Source: Candidatus Altimarinota bacterium (GTDB taxonomy: Bacteria; Patescibacteriota; Gracilibacteria; UBA4473). Taken from it: DNA of 64,000 nt. How positions within the stretch are numbered: position 1 is the first letter of the stretch; each line of letters begins with the position of its first letter. A program made the translations under genes and the position numbers. Under the pieces are notes generated by a model. It was given only the letters and a program-made list of their open reading frames with translations, did no database searches and had not been told where the DNA came from. Positions 38,130 through 46,363 of this stretch are shown here, in pieces. The stretch lies in assembly GCA_020631075.1 (NCBI GenBank), contig JAHDHX010000003.1, positions 1-64,000 of the forward strand, given 5' to 3'.

Positions 38130-39226
38130 TGTTTCGTAGCCTTGGGTTTACATTGCTGGCGGTGGGGGCCACGGTCGTGGGGACGTATGTGGGGCTGGAG
38201 TGGTTGCAGTGGCGCAACCTGGACGTGAACCTCGTCAACTGGGAACTGAAAGATGAGGTGACGACGGACATCCCGCCTGATCTGCCGACGGTGTTTATCT
38301 TGGGCGATAGCCGCACGGTGGAAATAGACCCGCTGGCGGTGGAAGAGATGACGGGGGAGCGGATGTATAACCTCAGTGCGGGGGGGGCAAACTTGTCGTA
38401 CTACTACTTGGCACTCAAGCGGCTGCTGGAGGGGGGGCACCCGATCGAAAAGGTGTACATTGCGTTCTCAGACGAGAATGAAAATGCAGGGGGGTACCGT
38501 GGGGTGTTTTATAACCTGTTTGTGCGGTACTTTGTCAAAAAGTCGGAGGTGCCTGAGCTGGCGGTGGTCAGTGAAGACATCGAAGAGATCTGGCGTGACC
38601 GCCAGCCGTATCGGCAGAAATATTTTAATGGGAACCCGTTTGAATCGCTGTGGCGCAACCCCAAGAACCTGCTGCGGCCGACGGCCAGCAATGCCATCCT
38701 GCGAGAAACGCAAAAGCACGATCGCGGGATGCGGATACGGGCGCGGAAATACCCGCAGTATGAGCACGAGGGAAAAACACTGTACTCCTTTGCGGAGGTG
38801 CAGGGGCAATATAAGGTCAAAGATCGTGACTTTAACCGTAAAAGCTATGAAACGGTGCCTGAGATTTCGCAGCATTTCCTCAAAAATTTGTTGGTGTTAC
38901 TCGATGAATATGAAGTGGAGTATGAGTTTTTCTTTATGCCCGTGCCCAAGGTGAAGTATGAACGGGAGCCTGCGCTGGACATGTCGGGGTTGGAATTCAT
39001 CTATGAGATGATCCCGCCTGAGAATTTTGACACGCGGGTGTATTGGATAGGGAATAAGTTCTTTTATGACAAGAAGCACTATAATTCGGCGGGGGTGGAG
39101 AAGGTGAATCGGTACTTCAGCCGAGTGGTGGTGGAAGACAAAGCCCCCAACAAAAAGCAAACGTGGGACGTGAAAGCGGTCAACCAAGCCAATGTACAGA
39201 CCCCAGATGGCCAGAGCAGTGAGTGA
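38129..39226 (+). CDS. SGNH/DltD-like partner of MBOAT 2
   Basis: 365 residues. N-terminal anchor (LGFTLLAVGATVVGTYVGL), then the nucleophile block TVFILGDSRTVEIDPLAVEE and a late block FFYDKKHYNSAGVEKVNRYF that holds the His. It resembles the SGNH protein of the first cassette through residue ~100, but lacks the coiled-coil tail. It starts on the MBOAT stop (TGATG), the same junction as in the first cassette, so the pair was duplicated as a unit. Confidence 0.75.
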   Translation: MFRSLGFTLLAVGATVVGTYVGLEWLQWRNLDVNLVNWELKDEVTTDIPPDLPTVFILGDSRTVEIDPLAVEEMTGERMYNLSAGGANLSYYYLALKRLLEGGHPIEKVYIAFSDENENAGGYRGVFYNLFVRYFVKKSEVPELAVVSEDIEEIWRDRQPYRQKYFNGNPFESLWRNPKNLLRPTASNAILRETQKHDRGMRIRARKYPQYEHEGKTLYSFAEVQGQYKVKDRDFNRKSYETVPEISQHFLKNLLVLLDEYEVEYEFFFMPVPKVKYEREPALDMSGLEFIYEMIPPENFDTRVYWIGNKFFYDKKHYNSAGVEKVNRYFSRVVVEDKAPNKKQTWDVKAVNQANVQTPDGQSSE

Positions 39227-39326
39227 GGGGGGTACCTGCGCTTGTGGAGAATGGGCGGTTAGGTTTGGGGTAATGGGGGGAGGGCTGTTAGGGGAGAGGT
39301 AACTATTTCTTATCTCTTGTGTGACG

Positions 39327-40928
39327 ATGAAAAACCCGAGCCTGCAGCCGCGAGCCAGTCTGACTGATAATGGGGACGGAACGTATACGTTTGATGATGG
39401 GCTGGGGAACCAGACCGTCATAACCGCTGGTGGGGGGGCGGGGAACACGTCTGTGATGACGCTGACGACCAACCCCGACGGTACGGTCAGTGTGACGCAT
39501 GACGACGGCACGGGCACGGTGCAGAGTTTTTGCACGGGGGGGGTGCTGACCGACGAAGACGGCCGCACGACGACGCTCGACTGTGGGGGGCAGACACTGG
39601 GGCGGACGCTGCACGTAGCTTCGCCCGCGCACACCACCGGCACGATAGATGTCAGCCATGCCGACAGTGACCAGACAGACACCGGCGCCGTCACCACCAC
39701 CCACACTCGCGTGGTGCAGGGGTCGACCAACAGCCAAGCGTCGGCGGGCAACGCGGGGGCGTATAGCTGCACGAACTCGGTGGCGAGCAATGTGAACGCC
39801 GTGACCGTGGGGGCGGACAACGGGCAAAACAGCGGTCGGGCGTCGATCGTGACGGGGGGGAGTGGGGTCAACACGGGGCGGGCGTCGATCGTCTCGGGGG
39901 ATGGGTGCACCAACACGGGGAACCGTGGGTTTGTGGGGGGGTTGAATTCGGAGAATAATGCCAGTTTTGCGCTGGCGTGGGGCGAACAAGTGACCAACAA
40001 CCAGCGGGCGAATGCTGTCTTTGGCACGGGGGGGGAAGCCAATGGCCCACGCCAGCTGCTGCACGGGGAGGGGGGGCTGACGACTGGGGCGGCGTTTAAT
40101 GCGTTCCTCGGGGGGGAGATGAATGAGTCCCGCGCCAAAAACACCATCACGCATGGTCTCAATAACCTCTGTGCGGGGGGGGGCTTAAACTCACGCACGA
40201 CGGGGGAGAATAGTTACACCAATGGGTCGTGGAGTGATAACCATGGGTATGAGGTGACTACGAATACGGGGTTTAACTATGGCTATGGGCGGGGCACCAA
40301 CACGACGGGGAGCTATATCTGGGGGTTTGGGACGCAGGCCAACCCCGCGGTAGTCACCCAACCCAACACCCATGTGACCAACGGCGTCGACCACGGGATA
40401 GGCGTGCTGGCCCCAGCGGTGGCGCTGGATGTGGACGGAACTGTGATGGCCACGAGTGGGTTTGTGGTCAGTGACGAGCAAAAGAAGAAAAATTTGAAGA
40501 ACCTGAAAACGAAGGGGGACTTCATGGCGGTGCGGCCAAAGCAATATGCGTTTAAGAAGGAGGCTGACCCTGAAACGGGGAAAGCCCATGAAGGCCTGAC
40601 GCACTTTGGGTTTAGTGCGCAAGAAATACAAGCGCAGTACCCCGAGGCCGTGCGAGAGCGGGTGACTCCACCCCAAGCGGTGTATGAAGAAAAGACTGTG
40701 ACGCGGGCGGTGGTGGAGTATGTGTATGACGAAGCGGGGGAACTGCAAGTGGGCGAGCAGGGGCAGCCCGTGGGGAAAGTGAAGACCGTGAAGTACAACA
40801 CCCGCGTGGCCACGGGCGAGATGACGGCGCCCGTGCCGACGGGGGAGCTGTATGTGGAGCCGTTGGCGTTGATCGCCATCCTGTGGGGGGAGGTGCAGCA
40901 GCTGCGGGCGGGGCAGAAGGGCTCATAA
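39327..40928 (+). CDS. tail-fibre-like protein with C-terminal S74 chaperone domain
   Basis: About 533 residues; ATG 39327, with a GTG two codons earlier possible. The N-terminal ~100 residues repeat a D-G-T-x-T motif (DNGDGTYTFDDG, NPDGTVSVTHDDGTG). Residues 150-370 are Gly/Asn/Thr rich with spaced repeats (GRASIVTGGSGVNTGRASIV) suggesting a trimeric beta fold. The end is a peptidase_S74-type domain: VSDEQKKKNLKNLKTKGDF, VRPKQYAFKK, LTHFGFSAQEIQAQYPEAV, with the Ser-Lys dyad plausible in SDEQKKK. No signal peptide is visible. Such proteins trimerise and cut off the S74 part. An adhesin or tail-fibre role is likely. Confidence 0.8.
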   Translation: MKNPSLQPRASLTDNGDGTYTFDDGLGNQTVITAGGGAGNTSVMTLTTNPDGTVSVTHDDGTGTVQSFCTGGVLTDEDGRTTTLDCGGQTLGRTLHVASPAHTTGTIDVSHADSDQTDTGAVTTTHTRVVQGSTNSQASAGNAGAYSCTNSVASNVNAVTVGADNGQNSGRASIVTGGSGVNTGRASIVSGDGCTNTGNRGFVGGLNSENNASFALAWGEQVTNNQRANAVFGTGGEANGPRQLLHGEGGLTTGAAFNAFLGGEMNESRAKNTITHGLNNLCAGGGLNSRTTGENSYTNGSWSDNHGYEVTTNTGFNYGYGRGTNTTGSYIWGFGTQANPAVVTQPNTHVTNGVDHGIGVLAPAVALDVDGTVMATSGFVVSDEQKKKNLKNLKTKGDFMAVRPKQYAFKKEADPETGKAHEGLTHFGFSAQEIQAQYPEAVRERVTPPQAVYEEKTVTRAVVEYVYDEAGELQVGEQGQPVGKVKTVKYNTRVATGEMTAPVPTGELYVEPLALIAILWGEVQQLRAGQKGS

Positions 40929-40949
40929 AACTCTAGGGGGCAGCGATGA

Positions 40950-41879
40950 TCACCAGTCGCCCAAGCCGCTGAGACCATCGCTGAGCGACCCGAGGCTGTC
41001 ACCCAGTGACCCCATGACTGAGCTGCCCCCTGACCACGCCCCCGCGGAGCCAAAGATAGACCCGCCGCCCCGCCGTGCAGCCCCCGAGAGGCCTTTGACG
41101 AGCATGCCCCCGAGGTCGAGCGCGTCGACGACTGACCCGACGTCCGCCCGACCGCCCTGGGGCCAGGGCATGCCGCGGCGGACACGGCGGCGCTGGGTGG
41201 CTTTGTGGCGCATCATCTCGGCGAAGAGCTCGTCCCAGCCGTTGCGGCGCTGCCGCACGGGCCCCTGCCAGGTGGTGGAAAAGGGTGACTGCTGGGTGCC
41301 TTGGCGGAGGCGATCACGCTGGGCGCGGTAGTGGGCCTCCCTCTGCTGGGCGGCCAGGTATGCCCGTGTGTCTGTGAGGGCTTGGGTGATGTCTTGGTTG
41401 AGGTCTTGGAGCTCTGTCCGAGCGGCGCGGATGTCGGCGAGCTCGGCCGCGAAAAACTGACGGGGGCGGGACACGGGGGCCTGCCGTTGGCTGAGCTGGT
41501 GCAAGTAGTCACGGAGGGTGTAGTGCTCTTCGATCTGGAGCGAGGAGAGTCGCACGAGTGTCTGGCGCATATCACTGATCAGCTGGCGGATGGCCGGCTG
41601 CTTGAGCAGGGTTCGGAGCTCGGCACTGCGGGTTTGGAACTCCTGCTGGGCGAGCGCGACTTGCTTATACTCCTCGCCGATCTGGTCGATGAGCTCGACC
41701 ATGACCTGCACGTATTCGATCTTTTGGGTGTAGTCCATCTGGGCTTCGAGCTGGTCGTCGAGGTCAATGTGGTAGACGTCACGCAGGCGCTGGTAGCGGG
41801 CCAGCGCGTCGTGGTGGGCGGCGACGGTGTCGTGGCGTTGCTGCCATTGGGCCATGATGGAGTCACGGAGGGTTGTCAT
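40950..41879 (-). CDS. coiled-coil hypothetical protein with Gly/Ser-rich tail
   Basis: 309 residues. Residues 1-200 are almost all helical and charged (DYTQKIEYVQVMVELIDQIG, ELQDLNQDITQALTDTRAYL). A basic stretch RHKATQRRRVRRGM follows, and the last 60 residues are rich in Gly and Ser (GSSVMGSLGDSLGSLSDGLS). No known domain, no signal peptide or membrane helix. Last gene of the TelA-like/TPM operon, 30 bp after its neighbour. It may be a membrane-surface or filament-forming partner; this is a guess. Confidence 0.6.
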   Translation of the reverse strand: MTTLRDSIMAQWQQRHDTVAAHHDALARYQRLRDVYHIDLDDQLEAQMDYTQKIEYVQVMVELIDQIGEEYKQVALAQQEFQTRSAELRTLLKQPAIRQLISDMRQTLVRLSSLQIEEHYTLRDYLHQLSQRQAPVSRPRQFFAAELADIRAARTELQDLNQDITQALTDTRAYLAAQQREAHYRAQRDRLRQGTQQSPFSTTWQGPVRQRRNGWDELFAEMMRHKATQRRRVRRGMPWPQGGRADVGSVVDALDLGGMLVKGLSGAARRGGGSIFGSAGAWSGGSSVMGSLGDSLGSLSDGLSGLGDW

Positions 41880-41909
41880 GGGGGAGGGGCGGGAAGACAG
41901 TAGTGAGGT

Positions 41910-42917
41910 CTATAAATTCGTTTGGTCGAGCTTTGACCGCAGGGCGTTTTCGAGTTGGGTGACCTGGGCGCGGTGGCCCGCGGTGTCGGCTTCGATCTCG
42001 GCGTAGGTGTTGACGAGGTCGTTCCAGTGGTTTTCGAGGTGCTCGCAGCGGTCGTAGAGGGCTCTGACCTCGGCGGGGGTTTGTTGGCTTTGCTGGAGGA
42101 AGACTTCGATCTCGCTGGGGAGGGTGTGGAGGTCTTGCAGAAGCTGGTCGTAGTGCTGGCGCACGAGCGGGTCGGTGATCGGCTCGCCGATGACTTGGCT
42201 GTCGGCGGTGAAGAGCGGGACTTGGGTGTTATAAAACCCTGTGATCGCCCCCAGCCAGTGCCGCACGCGCCAGCGCTGCACCGTGGCCCAGGCCGCGTAA
42301 GCCCCCAGGCAGAGCGCCAGCACGGCCAGCCAGAAGAGGATCAATTGCTGCTGGGTGAAGCGGCGGACTTCCTCGGCGAGGAGCTCTTGCTGGCGGATTT
42401 CCTCCTGCGCGACGGCGATGTCGCGGGGGAGCTCCGCGATGGCGTAGTCGGCGAAGTCCGTGAGCCCGTCGTTGAAGTCGCCTTGGCGGAACTCAGCCGC
42501 GAGGAGGTCGAGCACCTCATCGGTGTCGGCGTCTGACCAGAGGGTTTTGCTCTCGAGTCGGGCGTCGACCAAGAGGTGGTTGCGGCGGTGAGTGGTGTCG
42601 ACCACGAGCAGGAGGGCGTTGGTGTTGTATTTGGCCTGGACTGTCTGGATGAAATCGGCCCAGGTGCTGGCGTATTGCTGGTGGTCGGTCACCAGCAGCA
42701 CGCCGATCTGGTTGCTGGTTTGGGCTTGGTATTGGGCGAGGGTGGCTTCGAGGGTTTGCTCGGCCCGTGGGGTGAGTGTCTGCCCCTGGGTGAGGTCTGT
42801 GACCATGTCGGTGGGGGCGGGCAAGGTGGCCGCCTGCACCCCGCCCGCCAGCAGCATGGCCCCCAGGCAGACCAGTGTGGCCAGTAGTCCACGAAAGCGA
42901 CGGAAAAACATAGTCAT
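41910..42917 (-). CDS. secreted/membrane TPM-domain protein
   Basis: 335 residues from the ATG at 42917, which overlaps the upstream stop (ATGA). A signal peptide (LLATLVCLGAMLLAGGVQA) is followed by a TPM domain: LTPRAEQTLEATLAQYQAQT, NQIGVLLV, and NTNALLLVVDTTHRRNHLLV. A membrane helix lies at about 190-212 (LILFWLAVLALCLGAYAAW), then a cytosolic helical tail. TPM domains occur in proteins for photosystem II repair and in bacterial envelope proteins of unknown role. It probably links an outside domain to the coiled-coil partners encoded beside it. Confidence 0.8.
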   Translation of the reverse strand: MTMFFRRFRGLLATLVCLGAMLLAGGVQAATLPAPTDMVTDLTQGQTLTPRAEQTLEATLAQYQAQTSNQIGVLLVTDHQQYASTWADFIQTVQAKYNTNALLLVVDTTHRRNHLLVDARLESKTLWSDADTDEVLDLLAAEFRQGDFNDGLTDFADYAIAELPRDIAVAQEEIRQQELLAEEVRRFTQQQLILFWLAVLALCLGAYAAWATVQRWRVRHWLGAITGFYNTQVPLFTADSQVIGEPITDPLVRQHYDQLLQDLHTLPSEIEVFLQQSQQTPAEVRALYDRCEHLENHWNDLVNTYAEIEADTAGHRAQVTQLENALRSKLDQTNL

Positions 42918-43354
42918 GATTCCAGTTGCTGAAAGATGGTTTCGAGCTGGTCGAGGCTGGCGGCATTGGGTGTGAGGACGCTCTGGGTGAACTGGCCGAG
43001 GAGGGCACGGGAGCGTTGCAGGTAGCGCAGGGCGGTGGCTTCGGACTCGCCTTCGGGGTCGTCGGGGTGGGCGGCGTTGTAGGTCTGCCAAAACTGCACG
43101 GCGGCGTGAAAGGTCTGCTGGGCGGACTCGAGGTCGGTGATGATGAGTTTTTGGTAGGGGACCAGCCGCCGCAGCAACCGCCGCAGCACCGCCAACCGCA
43201 GTCGCCCAGGGAGGTCACGCGCGGCGGCGAGGCGCGTTTCGTAGGCTTGGAGCTCCTGCCAGAGTCGGAGGGAGTCAAAGCAAGTGGCGAGGCTCTGCGC
43301 GGAGTATTGCTCCAGCGCGGACTCGGTCGATAAAGCCGTTTGGTGGGTCGCCAC
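42914..43354 (-). CDS. small helical hypothetical protein
   Basis: 146 residues, helical, with heptad-like Leu and Ala spacing (LWQELQAYETRLAAARDL; SLDQLETIFQQLES). No known domain was recognised. It lies 4 bp after the TelA-like gene and overlaps the TPM gene by four bases, so it belongs to the same operon. By position it could correspond to the small partner (XpaC-like) that accompanies TelA in other bacteria, but I see no sequence proof. Confidence 0.55.
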   Translation of the reverse strand: MATHQTALSTESALEQYSAQSLATCFDSLRLWQELQAYETRLAAARDLPGRLRLAVLRRLLRRLVPYQKLIITDLESAQQTFHAAVQFWQTYNAAHPDDPEGESEATALRYLQRSRALLGQFTQSVLTPNAASLDQLETIFQQLES

Positions 43355-43358
43355 GGCC

Positions 43359-44699
43359 TTAAGTGGCTGAGGGGTTGGGGGTGGCTGCAGGTGCCTCGGC
43401 CTGGGCAGCAGCCTGCTGGGCGGCGGTGCGCTGGGCCACGACGGTGGCGGTGTCGGGCAGGTCGGCGACTTCGGCCATCAGCTGCTGGTGCTGGGCGGCG
43501 ATCTGGGCTTCGTTCCACTCGTCGGCTTGCAGGAGCTCTGTCAGGGCGGCGCCTTGGGCTTTTTCTTGGCCGATGATTTCTTCGCGCATTTTCATCAGCT
43601 GTTTGTACGCCTCGCGGTATTGCGGGAGGTAAGCGCGGGTTTCGTCATTGAGGCGGGTGAGCTCGGCTTGGTAGGTGGCGTTGTCGTTTTGGATTTCGGC
43701 CAGTTTCGCTTCCAGACTTTTGAGTTTGCCGAGGTTGCCCGACTTGCGGTCGATCTCGACTTGCTGGTTGGCTTTGGCGAGGTCGACATTAGTTTGCTCA
43801 AGCGAGTCGATGCCTGACTCGATGCTCTGGGCAATGTCGTAGGCGGATTTGGTCTGGTTGCTGACCATGTTTTCGAGCACGAGGGTGCCGAGGTTCATGG
43901 TGAATTTCATTTCGACTTTGTCGAGGGTGAACTTGGCCTTCACGATGCGGTTGAGGCCCATCATGATGCGGAGGACGCTGACAGACGAGACTTGCTTCAT
44001 TTGCTCGACGGCCATCTGGTACTCACGGATGAATTCGAGGGCTTGGTCGCTGACTTTTTCCTTCACGCTGCTGCCAGTAAATTTGTCCAAGAACTGAGAG
44101 AGGTACTCCAAGCGGATGATGTCTTCGGTGACCTGTGGGAGGTAGTGCTTGGTCATACTGATGACCTGCTCGATGTCTTGCTCTTCGGCGGCGATGACGG
44201 CGTTGACGCGTTCGACTTTGCCCTTGAGGGTACTGACGCCGTAGCGGAAGATTTCCATTTCGTCGCGCTGTCGCCCCGTGAAGAGTGACCGCAGCCAGCC
44301 AAAGAACCCACCCGCTTGCAGGGCGACGCCTTCGGTGGAGAGGGAGGAGGTGATGTTTTTAATGTCTTTCATAGTGGCGTCGAGCGCGGTGCCGACGTCT
44401 TGGCCCAGGCCTTTGGCACTGGCTTCCTCCAGCAGAGAGCTCAGACGCTGCTCGACCGCTTCGTATTGGATGAAGTCCGCGAAGCGGGTGTTGAGCTCGT
44501 CGACCATGTTGAAATTGGTGGCGGAGAGTTCTTGCTCCAGCAGGGCTCGGACTTGGTTGGCGGACTCTTTGGAGGCGATGATGCCTTTCTCGGCTTGAGC
44601 CTCAAGCACGGCGTCGGCCTGGATGTCTTGGACGAGGGCGCTGATCTCTTGCCCGACGGGGGTGTCGGTGGTGGGGGTGGTGCCTGTGTCGGTGGTCAT
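43359..44699 (-). CDS. TelA-like coiled-coil protein (tentative)
   Basis: 446 residues, soluble, with long helices throughout. Layout and blocks such as FFGWLRSLFTGR, MEIFRYGVSTLKGKVERVNA, MGLNRIVKAKFTLDKVEMKF and AYDIAQSIESGIDSLEQTN resemble the TelA/toxic-anion-resistance family: a KlF-like turn, then helices around an 'L.....D...L' pattern, and a final helix pair. The match is weak and by eye. The C-terminal 40 residues are Ala/Gln/Pro rich and probably disordered. First gene of a four-gene operon with a TPM-domain membrane protein. Confidence 0.5.
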   Translation of the reverse strand: MTTDTGTTPTTDTPVGQEISALVQDIQADAVLEAQAEKGIIASKESANQVRALLEQELSATNFNMVDELNTRFADFIQYEAVEQRLSSLLEEASAKGLGQDVGTALDATMKDIKNITSSLSTEGVALQAGGFFGWLRSLFTGRQRDEMEIFRYGVSTLKGKVERVNAVIAAEEQDIEQVISMTKHYLPQVTEDIIRLEYLSQFLDKFTGSSVKEKVSDQALEFIREYQMAVEQMKQVSSVSVLRIMMGLNRIVKAKFTLDKVEMKFTMNLGTLVLENMVSNQTKSAYDIAQSIESGIDSLEQTNVDLAKANQQVEIDRKSGNLGKLKSLEAKLAEIQNDNATYQAELTRLNDETRAYLPQYREAYKQLMKMREEIIGQEKAQGAALTELLQADEWNEAQIAAQHQQLMAEVADLPDTATVVAQRTAAQQAAAQAEAPAATPNPSAT

Positions 44700-44834
44700 G
44701 GGGGGAGGGGGTGAAGCCAGAAGCCCCAGAAGTCAAGGCTTGGCAGAAGAAGAATTGAAGGACTTTCGGGATTCATCTTACCTGAATGGGAATGGGGGCA
44801 CAAACTGGGCTCATGCAAGTGATTTCGGCCACTA

Positions 44835-44847
44835 GCAACTGAGTTGC
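44835..44847. promoter_or_regulatory. inverted repeat upstream of zur
   Basis: GCAAC-TGA-GTTGC is a perfect short inverted repeat 14 bp before the Fur-family gene, followed by TTTTT. It may be an operator of the regulator or a weak terminator-like stem. The remaining 44700-44860 gap must also hold the promoter of the divergent TelA-like operon. Confidence 0.35.
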
Positions 44848-44860
44848 TTTTTAGGTTTAC

Positions 44861-45256
44861 ATGGCTATAAAGACTTTACAAATGCGGAAAACTAAGCTGT
44901 CGACAGCGGTGGAGAAGATGCTCGATGAGGCGACGCAGCCTTTGTCGGTGCCGAGCCTGTTGCAGGCACTGGGTGAGCGGGGACTGTCACCCAACAAGAC
45001 GACCCTCTATCGGATGCTGGATCGGTTTTGTGCGGTGGGGCAGACGCGGAAAATTGTCCTCAGTGATGGAGTGGCGCACTATGAGAAGGCTTCAGCCCCG
45101 CACGGGCACTTCGTGTGCACGGCGTGTGACGCGATAGAGTGTCTGCCGAGTTTTGACCCGCAGGTGCTGCTAGGGCAGCGGGGGCCCGACGCACAACCGA
45201 TGGTGGTCACGGGGGCGCAGGTGTCGGTGCAGGGGGTGTGTGCGCAATGTTTATAA
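44861..45256 (+). CDS. zur: Fur-family zinc regulator (Zur-like)
   Basis: 131 residues. The winged helix is clear (PLSVPSLLQALGERGLSPNKTTLYRMLDRF), with TLYR in the recognition helix. The metal part has HGHFVCTACDAIECLP and ends VCAQCL, giving the two CxxC pairs of the structural zinc site; HGHF supplies regulatory His. It is the first gene of an operon with znuA, znuC and znuB, which makes zinc the likely signal. It should repress the importer when zinc is plentiful. Confidence 0.88.
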   Translation: MAIKTLQMRKTKLSTAVEKMLDEATQPLSVPSLLQALGERGLSPNKTTLYRMLDRFCAVGQTRKIVLSDGVAHYEKASAPHGHFVCTACDAIECLPSFDPQVLLGQRGPDAQPMVVTGAQVSVQGVCAQCL

Positions 45257-45283
45257 TTCTTTTGTTTCTTTCTTTTGATTTTC

Positions 45284-46363
45284 ATGAAAAATTTCTTGCT
45301 GCTGGGGGTGCTGTCGTTGCTGCTGGTGGGGTGTGGCGGGGCGGAGCCAACCACTGACACCCAGCCGACCCCGAAGCCGTCAGTCGCGACCACCCCGCAA
45401 CCGACGGAAACCCGCACCACGGACACGGCCGCTGACCCAACCCCCACGGCAGCCGAGACAAACGACCCGGCCGACACTACCCCGAAAACGATCGTGGCGA
45501 GCTTTTACCCGCTGGCGTACTTCGCCGAGCAGGTGGTGGGTGATGGCTTGATGGTCGTGAATCTGGCGGGGGCAACCGACGTGCATGAGTACTCCCCTAC
45601 TCCGCAAGACATGGTGCGACTCAATGAAGCGGATTTGGTGTTGTATCTGGAGGAGCAGTTTGAGCCGTGGGTGGGGGACGTGATCCCTAACCTGGTGGCG
45701 GCAGGGGTGCCGACGCTGGAGGTGATAGAGGGGTTGGAGTTGCTGAAAATGGAGGAGCATGACGAGGATGATCATGATGAGCATGGTCACGAGGGGCATG
45801 AAGACGAGCACGAAGATGAGGACGACCACCACGGCCACAACCACGGTGAATATGACCCGCACACCTGGCTCGACCCAGTGCTGGCGCAAGCGATGATCGA
45901 GAAGATCACGGCGGCGGTCGTGCAAATAGACCCAGCCAATGAAGCCAACTATGTCGCCAATGCAGCGGCCGTCACCAAGCGGCTGGTGGCGCTGGATGAA
46001 ACGTATCGTGCGGGGCTGAGCGCCTGTGCGACGGACGAGGTGATCGTCTCGCACGATGCGTATGGGTACATTGCAGAAAGGTATGACCTCGACCTGCATG
46101 CCATTGCTGGGCTATCGACCCAGGACACACCGTCAGCGAAGATCCTCGCGGAGCTGAAAGAAGAGGCGGAAGAGGGCATAACCCACGTGCTGGTGGAAGA
46201 CAACAGCGTGAAAGAGTTTGCCGAAACGCTGGCGCGTGAAACCGGGCTGGCGACGCTGCCCCTCAACCCACTGGGGCGGGGCACGCTCGACACCAGCAAG
46301 GACTACTTTGATGTGATGGGGGACAACTTAGAGAGCTTTCGCATGGCGCTGTCGTGTGAATGA
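45284..46363 (+). CDS. znuA: zinc ABC importer substrate-binding lipoprotein
   Basis: About 359 residues from the ATG at 45284. A lipoprotein signal with lipobox ends LLVGCGG. A Thr/Pro-rich spacer follows, then the cluster A-I binding fold: VASFYPLAYFAEQVVGDG, DVHEYSPTPQDMVRL, a His/Asp/Glu-rich loop at about 155-190 (DDHDEHGHEGHEDEHEDEDD), DPHTWLDPVLAQAM, VIVSHDAYGYIAERYDL, and VLVEDNSVKEFAETLA. The His-rich loop marks zinc-specific members. It delivers zinc to ZnuB. It overlaps znuC by four bases. Confidence 0.95.
   Translation: MKNFLLLGVLSLLLVGCGGAEPTTDTQPTPKPSVATTPQPTETRTTDTAADPTPTAAETNDPADTTPKTIVASFYPLAYFAEQVVGDGLMVVNLAGATDVHEYSPTPQDMVRLNEADLVLYLEEQFEPWVGDVIPNLVAAGVPTLEVIEGLELLKMEEHDEDDHDEHGHEGHEDEHEDEDDHHGHNHGEYDPHTWLDPVLAQAMIEKITAAVVQIDPANEANYVANAAAVTKRLVALDETYRAGLSACATDEVIVSHDAYGYIAERYDLDLHAIAGLSTQDTPSAKILAELKEEAEEGITHVLVEDNSVKEFAETLARETGLATLPLNPLGRGTLDTSKDYFDVMGDNLESFRMALSCE

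Noticed and set aside
38897-40198. 433-codon minus-strand frame opposite the SGNH and S74 genes
   Set aside because: It spans two real genes and an intergenic gap and has no protein-like pattern.
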